A DNA stretch of 21,697 nucleotides from Clostridia bacterium (GTDB taxonomy: Bacteria; Bacillota_A; Clostridia; Oscillospirales; CAG-272), in contig JAFSUU010000086.1 in assembly GCA_017445115.1 (NCBI GenBank), forward strand, positions 1-21,697, written 5' to 3'. How positions within the stretch are numbered: position 1 is the stretch's first letter; the number at the start of each line of letters is the position of its first letter. This document shows positions 7,877 to 13,904 of the stretch, one piece after another. A program made the position numbers and the translations under genes. The notes beneath the pieces were generated by a model. The model did no database searches. It saw nothing but the letters and a program-made list of their open reading frames with translations, and was not told the DNA's origin.

Positions 7877-8632
7877 TTATTTTCTGATTCTGTCAGAGAG
7901 GCGCTTCGAGAACATCCACGCGCCGATTCCGGGATACGAGCACGCCGGGTCCCACGACCAGTGGTTGACGCCGGGGAACTCGATATATTCAAAATCGCGC
8001 GGGCCTGCCGCTTTGATCACTCTCGCCATCTCTCTTGTCCCGCTGACGGGAACGGTGTCGTCTGCCTCTCCGTGGAACGTGCGGATCGGTATATCTTTCA
8101 GCTTTTCCGCATAATTCGGATCGGCTGCGCCGCAGATCGGCATTCCCGCCGCGAAAAGGTCTCCGTGACGGATGAGAAGGTCCCACGTTGCGAACCCGCC
8201 CATGGAAAGTCCCATGACGTATACCCGGTCGGCATCCGCTTCAAGTTCGGCGATCTCCTTTTTCAGAAGCTCGACAACGGTTTTGAGTTCCCACGACTCC
8301 GCGACCAGTGTGACGTCATAGTTGCCGTTTATCCAAGGGATTTCGACCCAGAAGCCCTCTTTGCCGTCCTCCGTCGTCATCGGACACTGGGGCGCGATAA
8401 CAACCGCTTCTTTTACTTCCGGATTGCACTTTGCAAAAACGTTTATCGCTGCGCGAAGCTGCAGATTGTTGTCCGTGCCGCGCTCTCCCGCACCGTGCAT
8501 AAACATGAGCACCGGAGCACCTTTTGCACCTCCGTCAGGGATGTGTATCCTGTACGGGATCGTTCCGTATTTGCCTGTGTAGCTTCGAAAATCAAACTCG
8601 CCGAGGATATCTTCTACTTCGTTTCTTTCCAT
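7877..8632 (-). CDS. Alpha/beta-hydrolase (predicted esterase/peptidase, dienelactone hydrolase-like)
   Basis: A 251-residue serine hydrolase without a signal peptide, hence cytoplasmic. The nucleophile elbow GLSMGG places Ser143; Asp191 (HGEADDTVP) and His224 (GVNHWSWDP) complete a likely triad. MHGAGERG (45-52) is the oxyanion-hole segment. The pattern fits predicted carbohydrate esterases and PHB-depolymerase/feruloyl-esterase-like proteins common in gut bacteria, but the substrate is not determined. The ATG has AAGGAG 8 bases upstream and a sigma-A promoter further up. It is followed after 25 bases by the isomerase, so the pair may process one acylated sugar derivative (inference). Confidence 0.85.
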   Translation of the reverse strand: MERNEVEDILGEFDFRSYTGKYGTIPYRIHIPDGGAKGAPVLMFMHGAGERGTDNNLQLRAAINVFAKCNPEVKEAVVIAPQCPMTTEDGKEGFWVEIPWINGNYDVTLVAESWELKTVVELLKKEIAELEADADRVYVMGLSMGGFATWDLLIRHGDLFAAGMPICGAADPNYAEKLKDIPIRTFHGEADDTVPVSGTREMARVIKAAGPRDFEYIEFPGVNHWSWDPACSYPGIGAWMFSKRLSDRIRK

Positions 8633-8674
8633 ATGCGTACTCCTTTTGAGGACATTTTTTATAATTACGTTCTA

Positions 8675-8702
8675 ATTATATCATATATTTTATATTTTTC
8701 AA
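8675..8702 (-). promoter_or_regulatory. Sigma-A promoter of hydrolase-isomerase operon
   Basis: TTGAAA (8697-8702) and TATAAT (8675-8680) on the minus strand with a 16-base AT-rich spacer, about 45 bases before the hydrolase ATG. Confidence 0.7.
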
Positions 8703-8846
8703 CACCGGCGCGCCAAAATTACGCCCCGGCGCTTCTCTTTTTCAAACAATATGTAGTCTTTCTTTCCTACGGCGCACTATATTTTGAGCTCCTTTTTCAA
8801 ATGCCGAAAAATCATTAAAAAAACTCAATAAAATTGATATAAACCC

Positions 8847-8875
8847 TTGCATTTTTAACTTTGTTGTGGTACAAT
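8847..8875 (+). promoter_or_regulatory. Sigma-A promoter of secG
   Basis: TTGCAT (8847-8852) and TACAAT (8870-8875) with a 17-base spacer. The start of transcription would fall near 8882, giving a leader of about 50 bases. The stretch between this promoter and the divergent hydrolase promoter (8703-8846) holds nothing else I can recognise. Confidence 0.75.
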
Positions 8876-8930
8876 ATCAAGGCGCAGTATTTTACCGTAT
8901 ACGGTTTTTATACATTCGGAGGTTTATATA

Positions 8931-9344
8931 ATGTTCAATTCACTTGCAATGGTCGCCGCGATCCCGACGACAATACTCATATTCGGAATCGTAGTTATAG
9001 TAGCATCCATTTTCCTTATCATCGCTGTTCTTATGCAGCAGGGAAAGCAGCATAATATTTCCGGTACCATCGCCGGCGCCGCAGACACTTTCTTCGGCAA
9101 GACCAAGGGATCTACGATAAGCAAGAAGCTCTCTATCGTGACGTCCGTCGTCGCAATCCTTTTCGTCATCCTCGTCCTCGCGTTCTATATCGTACAGACG
9201 CCGAATGACGCGGCAAGCACTCCCGACACAACAGCAGATACCACAACTGAATCTGTTGAGGACACGTCGGAAGCGACAGACACCGAGGTTGTCACGGATA
9301 CGGAAGCTGAGTCGGTTGAAGACACAGCGGAAGTTACAGAGTAA
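8931..9344 (+). CDS. secG: Preprotein translocase subunit SecG
   Basis: A 137-residue small membrane subunit of the SecYEG protein-export channel. It shows the family layout: one transmembrane helix (about 12-34), the conserved cytoplasmic segment with LMQQGK (34-39) and GTIAGAADTFFGK (45-57), and a second helix (about 66-88). The tail (90-137) is unusual: about 48 residues rich in Thr, Glu, Asp, Ser and Val, strongly acidic, with no hydrophobic stretch. Typical SecG is 70-85 residues, so the tail is an extension; similar acidic tails occur in related Clostridia as far as I recall. GGAGG lies 8 bases before the ATG. It is followed by a terminator and then a HAD phosphatase. Confidence 0.93.
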   Translation: MFNSLAMVAAIPTTILIFGIVVIVASIFLIIAVLMQQGKQHNISGTIAGAADTFFGKTKGSTISKKLSIVTSVVAILFVILVLAFYIVQTPNDAASTPDTTADTTTESVEDTSEATDTEVVTDTEAESVEDTAEVTE

Positions 9345-9362
9345 GACCGAAAAAACAAAACG

Positions 9363-9390
9363 CCGCTTTGGCTTTGCCGAAGCGGTTTTT
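9363..9390 (+). terminator. Intrinsic terminator after secG
   Basis: CCGCTTTGGC and GCCGAAGCGG pair as a 10-bp stem (one G-U) around a TTT loop, followed by five T. The phosphatase ribosome binding site begins only 14 bases later, so that gene depends on read-through or an unseen promoter. Confidence 0.8.
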
Positions 9391-9413
9391 GATTGACTGT
9401 TACGGAGCAAAAA

Positions 9414-10079
9414 ATGATAAAAGCAGCTATATTTGACCTTGACGGTACGCTTCTCGACACGATGGACGACCTTCTGACCGCGATGAACCGCATGCTCGTC
9501 GAGCTGAATTTTCCTGAACGGACGTATGACGAACTTCTTCAGTTCATCAACCGCGGAGCGAGACTTTTCGTCGGCAGATCTCTGCCCGAGGGCAGCGTAA
9601 AGGATTTCAACGACCCGCTCGTCGACCGCGCGCTCAAAATATACGGCAGACATTACGCGGAATGCTGTCTCGACAAGACTCATCCGTTCGACGGTGTACC
9701 GGAGGCGGTAAATGAGCTAAAATCCCGAGGGATAAAAATATCCGTTCTCTCAAACAAGCAGGACGCTTTCGTCAAAGAGACGATAGCGAAACTGTATCCG
9801 GGCGTATTCGATTCCGTGCACGGTCAGCTCGACCTGCCCGAAAAACCCGATCCCGCGCCCGCGCTCCAGATCGCCGACGAACTCGGCGTTTCGCCTCACG
9901 AATGTGCGTTCATCGGAGACTCAGACATCGACATAAAGACCGGCGTCAACTCGGGGATGCTCCCGGTCGGCGTAACGTGGGGATACAGAAGTGAAGAATG
10001 TCTGCTTGAAGCCGGAGCTAAACTCATCATACACTCCCCTGCCGATCTTCCCGATATACTGACAAGCCGCGCAAAATAA
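9414..10079 (+). CDS. HAD-family phosphatase (phosphoglycolate phosphatase-like)
   Basis: A 221-residue cytoplasmic hydrolase of the haloacid dehalogenase superfamily, Gph/PGMB-like subgroup with an alpha-helical cap. Motif I is FDLDGTLLDT with nucleophile Asp8 and acid/base Asp10; motif II is VLSNKQ; motif III contains Lys in EKPDPAP; motif IV is IGDSDID. This fits a phosphatase acting on small phosphorylated metabolites such as 2-phosphoglycolate; the exact substrate is unknown. The ATG at 9414 has GGAG 6 bases upstream; an in-frame TTG at 9393 lies next to the secG terminator and lacks a site. It is followed by a terminator shared with the convergent oxidoreductase gene. Confidence 0.88.
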   Translation: MIKAAIFDLDGTLLDTMDDLLTAMNRMLVELNFPERTYDELLQFINRGARLFVGRSLPEGSVKDFNDPLVDRALKIYGRHYAECCLDKTHPFDGVPEAVNELKSRGIKISVLSNKQDAFVKETIAKLYPGVFDSVHGQLDLPEKPDPAPALQIADELGVSPHECAFIGDSDIDIKTGVNSGMLPVGVTWGYRSEECLLEAGAKLIIHSPADLPDILTSRAK

Positions 10080-10085
10080 AAAATC

Positions 10086-10115
10086 AGGTCGCCGATCGTT
10101 CGGCGACCTTTTTTT
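10086..10115. terminator. Bidirectional intrinsic terminator
   Basis: A 10-bp perfect stem (AGGTCGCCGA / TCGGCGACCT) with a TCGT loop and seven T on the plus strand. The minus strand continues into T-rich sequence as well, so it can also end the convergent oxidoreductase transcript. Confidence 0.88.
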
Positions 10116-10117
10116 GA

Positions 10118-11185
10118 TTAAAGTCTGACTACTTCGCCCGTCTCGGCGGATTTGAACGACGCTTCGATGACTTTCATGACCATTCTCATCTGCTCGTGAG
10201 TGACAGCCTGCTCGGCTTTTCCGTCTATCGCGTCGCAGAAATTGCGGTAATAGTCGTGTACGTCGACCTTATCTTTCGCGAGAGTGAACTTCTCTACCGT
10301 AGTTTCGTCTCTCGGCGCCATAGTCTTTGAAAGACCGGACGCGGTCTTGACCGGTTTCAGGTCGTGATTATGCCAGCGGTGGCACTGAACGACTTCGACG
10401 TCTGAATCCCATCCGTCAACTTTCGCCGTACCCTCGGTAAAACGCGCGTAAACGAGCGGGAGAGATATGAAATTGTACGTGTTGACTTCGACGTGACACC
10501 GCTTGCCGCTCTTCATGAAAATGTCGATATAACATCCGTCGTCGACTTCGCACCCGGTAACGCTTTCAAGCGTGCAGAATACGCGGTCAACGTCGTATCC
10601 GTTCATATAGAGCGTCTGGTCTATCACGTGAACGCCCCAGTCGTAAAGCATTCCGCCGCCCTGCGCCTTGTATTTGCGCCAGTCGCCGGGTATGCCGTTC
10701 GAGCCGTGGACTCTCGTCTCGACGTCGATCACCTCGCCGAGCGTCTTTTCGTCGGCAAGGCGCTTGATCGTGACGAAATAATCGTCCCAGCGTCTGTTCT
10801 GATGCACGGAAAAGATCTTTCCGGACGCCTTCGACGCCGCTATCATCCTGTCAAGGGACGCAAGGCTCATTGCGACCGGCTTTTCGCAGATCACGTTCTT
10901 CCCTGCCGAAAGACATTTCACAACGTAGTCCTCGTGGAGATCGTTGGGTACTGCGATTACAACTATCTCGACCTCGTCGTCGGACAAAAGATCCTCAAGC
11001 TCGGTGTATACATGTATGCCGTAAAGTCTGGCAAGCTCTTCTTTTTTCGGGTCGATATCATAGATCCCGGCGCAGGAAACGACGTCGCTCTTTTCGATCT
11101 TCATACCGCAGTATGAAAGCCCTTCCATGTGAGCCACATGCCACTGTCCCATTCCGCCGTAACCGATGACTGCTGCTTTTTTCAT
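10118..11185 (-). CDS. Gfo/Idh/MocA-family NAD(P)-dependent oxidoreductase
   Basis: A 355-residue cytoplasmic dehydrogenase. The Rossmann glycine motif GYGGMG (8-13) binds the cofactor; EKPVAM (101-106) and the block GGGMLYDWGVHVIDQ (176-190), with the conserved His186 and Asp189, define the Gfo/Idh/MocA catalytic region. Such enzymes oxidise or reduce sugars and cyclitols; the specific substrate cannot be read here. The ATG at 11185 is chosen because GGAGG lies 5 bases upstream. The longer in-frame start at 11230 would lie next to the -10 element, at or just before the expected transcription start. A perfect-consensus promoter and a dyad in the leader suggest strong, repressible single-gene expression. 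Confidence 0.9.
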   Translation of the reverse strand: MKKAAVIGYGGMGQWHVAHMEGLSYCGMKIEKSDVVSCAGIYDIDPKKEELARLYGIHVYTELEDLLSDDEVEIVVIAVPNDLHEDYVVKCLSAGKNVICEKPVAMSLASLDRMIAASKASGKIFSVHQNRRWDDYFVTIKRLADEKTLGEVIDVETRVHGSNGIPGDWRKYKAQGGGMLYDWGVHVIDQTLYMNGYDVDRVFCTLESVTGCEVDDGCYIDIFMKSGKRCHVEVNTYNFISLPLVYARFTEGTAKVDGWDSDVEVVQCHRWHNHDLKPVKTASGLSKTMAPRDETTVEKFTLAKDKVDVHDYYRNFCDAIDGKAEQAVTHEQMRMVMKVIEASFKSAETGEVVRL

Positions 11186-11208
11186 TACACCCTCCGTAAC
11201 ATCGGAAA

Positions 11209-11227
11209 TGTCCGTTATAGGCGGACA
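11209..11227. promoter_or_regulatory. Dyad at the oxidoreductase transcription start (candidate operator)
   Basis: TGTCCG (11209-11214) and CGGACA (11222-11227) form an inverted repeat with a 7-base centre. It covers roughly +5 to +23 of the predicted transcript, where a bound repressor would block polymerase. The cognate regulator is not in this window. Confidence 0.45.
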
Positions 11228-11238
11228 CATCTTGTTTT

Positions 11239-11266
11239 ATTATAACAAAAAGAGAAGCGTTGTCAA
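11239..11266 (-). promoter_or_regulatory. Consensus sigma-A promoter of the oxidoreductase gene
   Basis: TTGACA (11261-11266) and TATAAT (11239-11244), both perfect matches, with a 16-base spacer on the minus strand. Confidence 0.85.
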
Positions 11267-11308
11267 GTGTGAAAATCAATAAAATACTGCCCGGACTTTA
11301 CGTCAAAC

Positions 11309-11926
11309 TTATGTGTTCGGCTCGAAAACCGCGAGAACCTGCCCGCTTTGAACAGATATTTTTATCTTTCCTGCCGGTTCGTTGCTGACGCCGAGCGTTG
11401 TCGAGCCGGAAAGATATATCTTATCTCCGTTGTATTTAGCCCCGTCGACCGACACGACGGCATCTCCCCGCACCGCAAACAGCGAAAAATATCCTCCGCT
11501 CTGTTCTCCCGAAAGCTCGTCGCCCTCGCGAATCAATCGTATCTCACAGTTCTTGTCGATTATCGCTCCGTCTCCGCCGTGTTCCGCTATATAATACAGG
11601 CTCTGAACATTTGCGAGAGAGTGTGAAAATCTGTTCCCGCCGAGAGCTCCGTATATCTCAAAGCGTGAATAACCGCGTTCAAATCCGTATTTTATCGCAG
11701 CGTACGTATCCGTGTCGTCTTTTACGACGGGCAATACTGTCTTTTCCGCCACGTCCGGTATATATCCGAGCGAATCGCCGTCTCCGACGAAGGCGTCCGG
11801 CGTGATCCCTGCCGTCCGCAGCGCCGCATAACCCGCGTCGCACGCGACGATCAGATCTCCCTCCGTCCTTGTCGGAAGAGCAGACGTATCTCCGGCGGAA
11901 ACTATCTTACAAATACCTGTTTTCAT
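11309..11926 (-). CDS. Thiamine pyrophosphokinase (thiamine diphosphokinase)
   Basis: A 205-residue cytoplasmic enzyme that transfers pyrophosphate from ATP to thiamine, making the cofactor TPP directly. The signatures are GDGDSLG (48-54, a variant of GDFDS), KDDTDTYAA (69-77, acidic Mg-binding patch) and the ALGGNRFSHSLANVQ block (94-108), where the last segment is normally GGRxDHxLaN. The length matches bacterial members of the family. The start lies one base after the thiT stop (TAATATG) with only a weak AAAGAG site, so translation is probably coupled to thiT. Both genes sit behind the TPP riboswitch. Function agrees with context: import thiamine, then phosphorylate it. The His in SHSLAN fits the family; confidence is high. 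Confidence 0.9.
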   Translation of the reverse strand: MKTGICKIVSAGDTSALPTRTEGDLIVACDAGYAALRTAGITPDAFVGDGDSLGYIPDVAEKTVLPVVKDDTDTYAAIKYGFERGYSRFEIYGALGGNRFSHSLANVQSLYYIAEHGGDGAIIDKNCEIRLIREGDELSGEQSGGYFSLFAVRGDAVVSVDGAKYNGDKIYLSGSTTLGVSNEPAGKIKISVQSGQVLAVFEPNT

Positions 11927-11927
11927 A

Positions 11928-12605
11928 TTAAGACTCTTTTGCCGGATCGATCCGGTTTTTCTTTATAAACGGAAGATTTGCCGCGGCGGCGCCGACGCCC
12001 GCGGTTATAATGATCTCCGGGATCATATAGCATCCGTTGTAGATCAGCGAATAGATCGCCGCAAGGCCCGCGCCCGAGAAGTTTTCCATTATCGCGCGGC
12101 TGATCGAAAGGTCTTTGACGACGGTGTCCGTGAAGAACCACTCCGCCCATGCGCCGTAAAAGATCGCGCCGGATACGAAATGGAAAAGGTAGCAGGCGAG
12201 AAGTCCGACAACGGAACCGACGGCTATCGCCGAAGCCGGATGTTTAAGATTTCTGAAAAGGGAAGAGATACCGACAGACGTGAACGCGAGAACATAATCA
12301 AGAGCGATCACTCCGAATGCGACGCCGATACCCATAAACGAGTCGTCGCTCGGCGTGAAAAGGCCCGCAACGGTCTTTATTCCTACGAGCATCTGGAGCA
12401 GCGAATAAACGAACGCCGCGCCGAAGCCCCAGGCGGGACCGTACATATATCCTATAACGACGAGCGGAAGAAGCGACGCGATCGTTATCGTTCCGCCGAA
12501 CGGCAGATTGAGAAACGGGATGAACTCGCAGAAAAGCGAAATCGCCGTTCCGAGCGCGATAAGGATCGCTGAAGTTACGATCTTTTTGGTTTTTTGATTT
12601 TTCAT
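11928..12605 (-). CDS. thiT: ECF-type thiamine transporter S component ThiT
   Basis: A 225-residue membrane protein with about six hydrophobic segments: the substrate-binding component that captures thiamine and works with a shared EcfA/A'/T energising module encoded elsewhere. The conserved N-terminal helix with FLNLPFGGTITIAS (31-44), LLPLVVIGYMYGP and the later FHFVSGAIFYGAW are typical of ThiT. GGAGG lies 7 bases before the ATG. The gene lies directly downstream of a TPP riboswitch with its own terminator, which independently supports thiamine as the substrate. It forms an operon with thiamine pyrophosphokinase, one base downstream. Confidence 0.93.
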   Translation of the reverse strand: MKNQKTKKIVTSAILIALGTAISLFCEFIPFLNLPFGGTITIASLLPLVVIGYMYGPAWGFGAAFVYSLLQMLVGIKTVAGLFTPSDDSFMGIGVAFGVIALDYVLAFTSVGISSLFRNLKHPASAIAVGSVVGLLACYLFHFVSGAIFYGAWAEWFFTDTVVKDLSISRAIMENFSGAGLAAIYSLIYNGCYMIPEIIITAGVGAAAANLPFIKKNRIDPAKES

Positions 12606-12617
12606 TCTGGACCTCCG

Positions 12618-12649
12618 AAAAAAACAGGCGCGCCGTTATCCGACGCGCC
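12618..12649 (-). terminator. Riboswitch-controlled terminator in the thiT leader
   Basis: On the minus strand GGCGCGTCG and CGGCGCGCC pair as a 9-bp stem (one G-U) around GATAA, followed by TGTTTTTTT. It lies between the TPP aptamer and the thiT ribosome binding site, so ligand-dependent premature termination is the likely mechanism. Confidence 0.85.
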
Positions 12650-12667
12650 AAAACAGCAAATAAATTT

Positions 12668-12769
12668 CTACCTACGCCGGTATTATCCGTATCAGGTTCG
12701 GGCGTTTTATCCGCCCCGGGGTTCGCGGTGTCCGCGTCTCAGCATCACTTTCGTGCAGCACCCCCTATT
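12668..12769 (-). promoter_or_regulatory. TPP riboswitch (THI element)
   Basis: The minus strand carries the conserved aptamer blocks in order: GGGGGTGCT near 12765, GCTGAGA near 12741, GAACCTGAT near 12698 and GGATAATACCGGCGTAGG ending near 12670. The central GAACCTGAT and GGATAATACC pieces bind the pyrimidine and the pyrophosphate of TPP. The variable P3-like arm is long and GC-rich. TPP binding should favour the downstream terminator and switch off thiT and the kinase when the cofactor is plentiful. Confidence 0.95.
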
Positions 12770-12781
12770 CACTTGTGTTGA

Positions 12782-12810
12782 ATTATACCACCCGTTTTTC
12801 CGTTTGTCAA
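12782..12810 (-). promoter_or_regulatory. Consensus sigma-A promoter of the thiamine operon
   Basis: TTGACA (12805-12810) and TATAAT (12782-12787) with a 17-base spacer. Transcription would begin about 10 bases before the riboswitch. The -35 lies within a short inverted repeat (CCGTT/AACGG, 12800-12813), and only 23 bases after the stop of the upstream zinc-ribbon gene. Confidence 0.88.
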
Positions 12811-12833
12811 CGGGTTTTGAATTTTATCGGCTA

Positions 12834-13706
12834 TTATTTTAACCGGGTCCCGCATCCGGTGCAAAACATCGCTGACGGAGAGGCTGTTTTGCCGCAGTTC
12901 GGGCAAATCGGCTCTGCAGGCGTAACGGGTGCTGTCAGATTTGTTCCGCATGACGTGCAGAATTTCATTTTTGCAGAGAGGATCTTTCCGCAGTTCGGGC
13001 AGACCTTTGTATCGGGCGCTTCCGGAGCGGGTACTTCTTCGGCGTGTGGTTCTGCCGCGGGTGCCTCTTCCGCCGGAGCTTCAACAGGCGATTCCTCCGC
13101 CGGCGCTTCGCTGACCGGTTCTTCCGGAGCGGGAGCCTCATATACGGGTTCTTCTGCAGGAACTTCTTCAACCGGCGCTTCTTCGACAGGTGCTTCTTCA
13201 ACGGGCGCTTCTTCAACGGGCGCTTCTTCAACGGGCGCTTCCGGTACGGGTTCTGCGGCAACAGGAACAACGGGGACCGCTTCTTCTTCAGCAAGCGGAA
13301 GTTTTGCGCCGCAATATGAGCAGAAAGCCTGACCTATCTTCATCGGCGACGCGCAGTTGTTGCAATATACCGTATCTCCGTCGCAAAGCGGCTCCGGATC
13401 GGGGATCTTCGCGCCGCATAAGTTGCAGAACACCGCCTGTGCCGACACCTCGGCTCCGCACTCGCGGCAGACTTTCATCCCTCTCATACGGATGCGCAGC
13501 TCCGTGAGTATCTCCGCTTTTTTCTTCGCCGCGTTTATCGCCTCGATCTGAGACGCAAAACGCTCGTCGCCGTCAGCTCCGCACGCCTCGAAATATGCCT
13601 TTCCGAGCGCATTGTACGACGCTTCAAGCTCCGCCTTCGCAGCATCAACGTCGCTGTTCATCTTTGCGAACGGATCATTTGTAGTCTGCTTTTCAAAGAA
13701 TGCCAT
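12834..13706 (-). CDS. Zinc-ribbon protein with Pro/Glu/Ala-rich repeat linker
   Basis: A 290-residue protein of unknown function. A helical, charged N-terminus (about 10-75) is followed by two zinc ribbons (Cys80/83/94/97 and Cys115/118/129/132), a low-complexity Pro/Glu/Ala/Val linker (about 140-232) and two more zinc ribbons (Cys236/239/250/253 and Cys268/271/282/285). All four have the CxxC-N10-CxxC form. The linker includes five perfect EAPVE units (156-180). There is no transmembrane segment. Double zinc-ribbon proteins are common in Clostridia and usually act as protein- or nucleic-acid-binding adaptors; no role can be assigned here. The ATG at 13706 has GGAGG upstream; the longer in-frame ATG at 13745 lies within the -10 element and cannot be transcribed. 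Confidence 0.82.
   Translation of the reverse strand: MAFFEKQTTNDPFAKMNSDVDAAKAELEASYNALGKAYFEACGADGDERFASQIEAINAAKKKAEILTELRIRMRGMKVCRECGAEVSAQAVFCNLCGAKIPDPEPLCDGDTVYCNNCASPMKIGQAFCSYCGAKLPLAEEEAVPVVPVAAEPVPEAPVEEAPVEEAPVEEAPVEEAPVEEVPAEEPVYEAPAPEEPVSEAPAEESPVEAPAEEAPAAEPHAEEVPAPEAPDTKVCPNCGKILSAKMKFCTSCGTNLTAPVTPAEPICPNCGKTASPSAMFCTGCGTRLK
13167..13241 (-). repeat. Five tandem 15-base units encoding EAPVE
   Basis: Five consecutive 15-base copies inside the zinc-ribbon gene, identical in protein sequence with a few synonymous differences toward the 3' end. Near-identical tandem copies can expand or shrink by slippage in 15-base steps, keeping the frame. Confidence 0.9.
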
Positions 13707-13743
13707 ATAAACACCTCCGTAAACGGTAATTTTTCTATATTTC

Positions 13744-13772
13744 ATTATACTTTATCCGTTTCTTTTTGTCAA
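13744..13772 (-). promoter_or_regulatory. Consensus sigma-A promoter of the zinc-ribbon gene
   Basis: TTGACA (13767-13772) and TATAAT (13744-13749) with a 17-base spacer on the minus strand. It gives a leader of about 30 bases before the ATG at 13706. Confidence 0.88.
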
Positions 13773-13828
13773 CGATTTAAGGATATGTTGAAATAAATTC
13801 AAACCGTTCAAATCTTGCGGCGAAACGC

Positions 13829-13857
13829 TTGCAAATAAACGCGCGCCGTGGTATAGT
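13829..13857 (+). promoter_or_regulatory. Sigma-A promoter of the hexosaminidase operon
   Basis: TTGCAA (13829-13834) and TATAGT (13852-13857) with a 17-base spacer. It is back to back with the zinc-ribbon promoter. Confidence 0.65.
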
Positions 13858-13904
13858 TATAAGAGAATGCCGAAAGGCTGAAATTCCTTTTCAAGGAGAA
13901 TTCT

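Noticed and set aside
7790..8818. 342-codon plus-strand open frame across the hydrolase and isomerase
   Set aside because: It is antisense to a hydrolase with a full catalytic triad and crosses that gene's promoter; composition is Arg/Phe-rich shadow sequence.
8940..9683. 247-codon minus-strand frame over secG and the start of the HAD gene
   Set aside because: It runs antisense through the secG terminator and both recognised genes.
13167..13241. CRISPR-like array
   Set aside because: The 15-base units are directly abutting, in frame and without spacers; they encode a protein repeat.
12775..13332. Plus-strand frame encoding a Gly/Ala/Ser/Thr-rich repetitive protein
   Set aside because: It is the reverse reading of the EAPVE repeats and zinc ribbons, and it starts inside the thiT promoter on the other strand.
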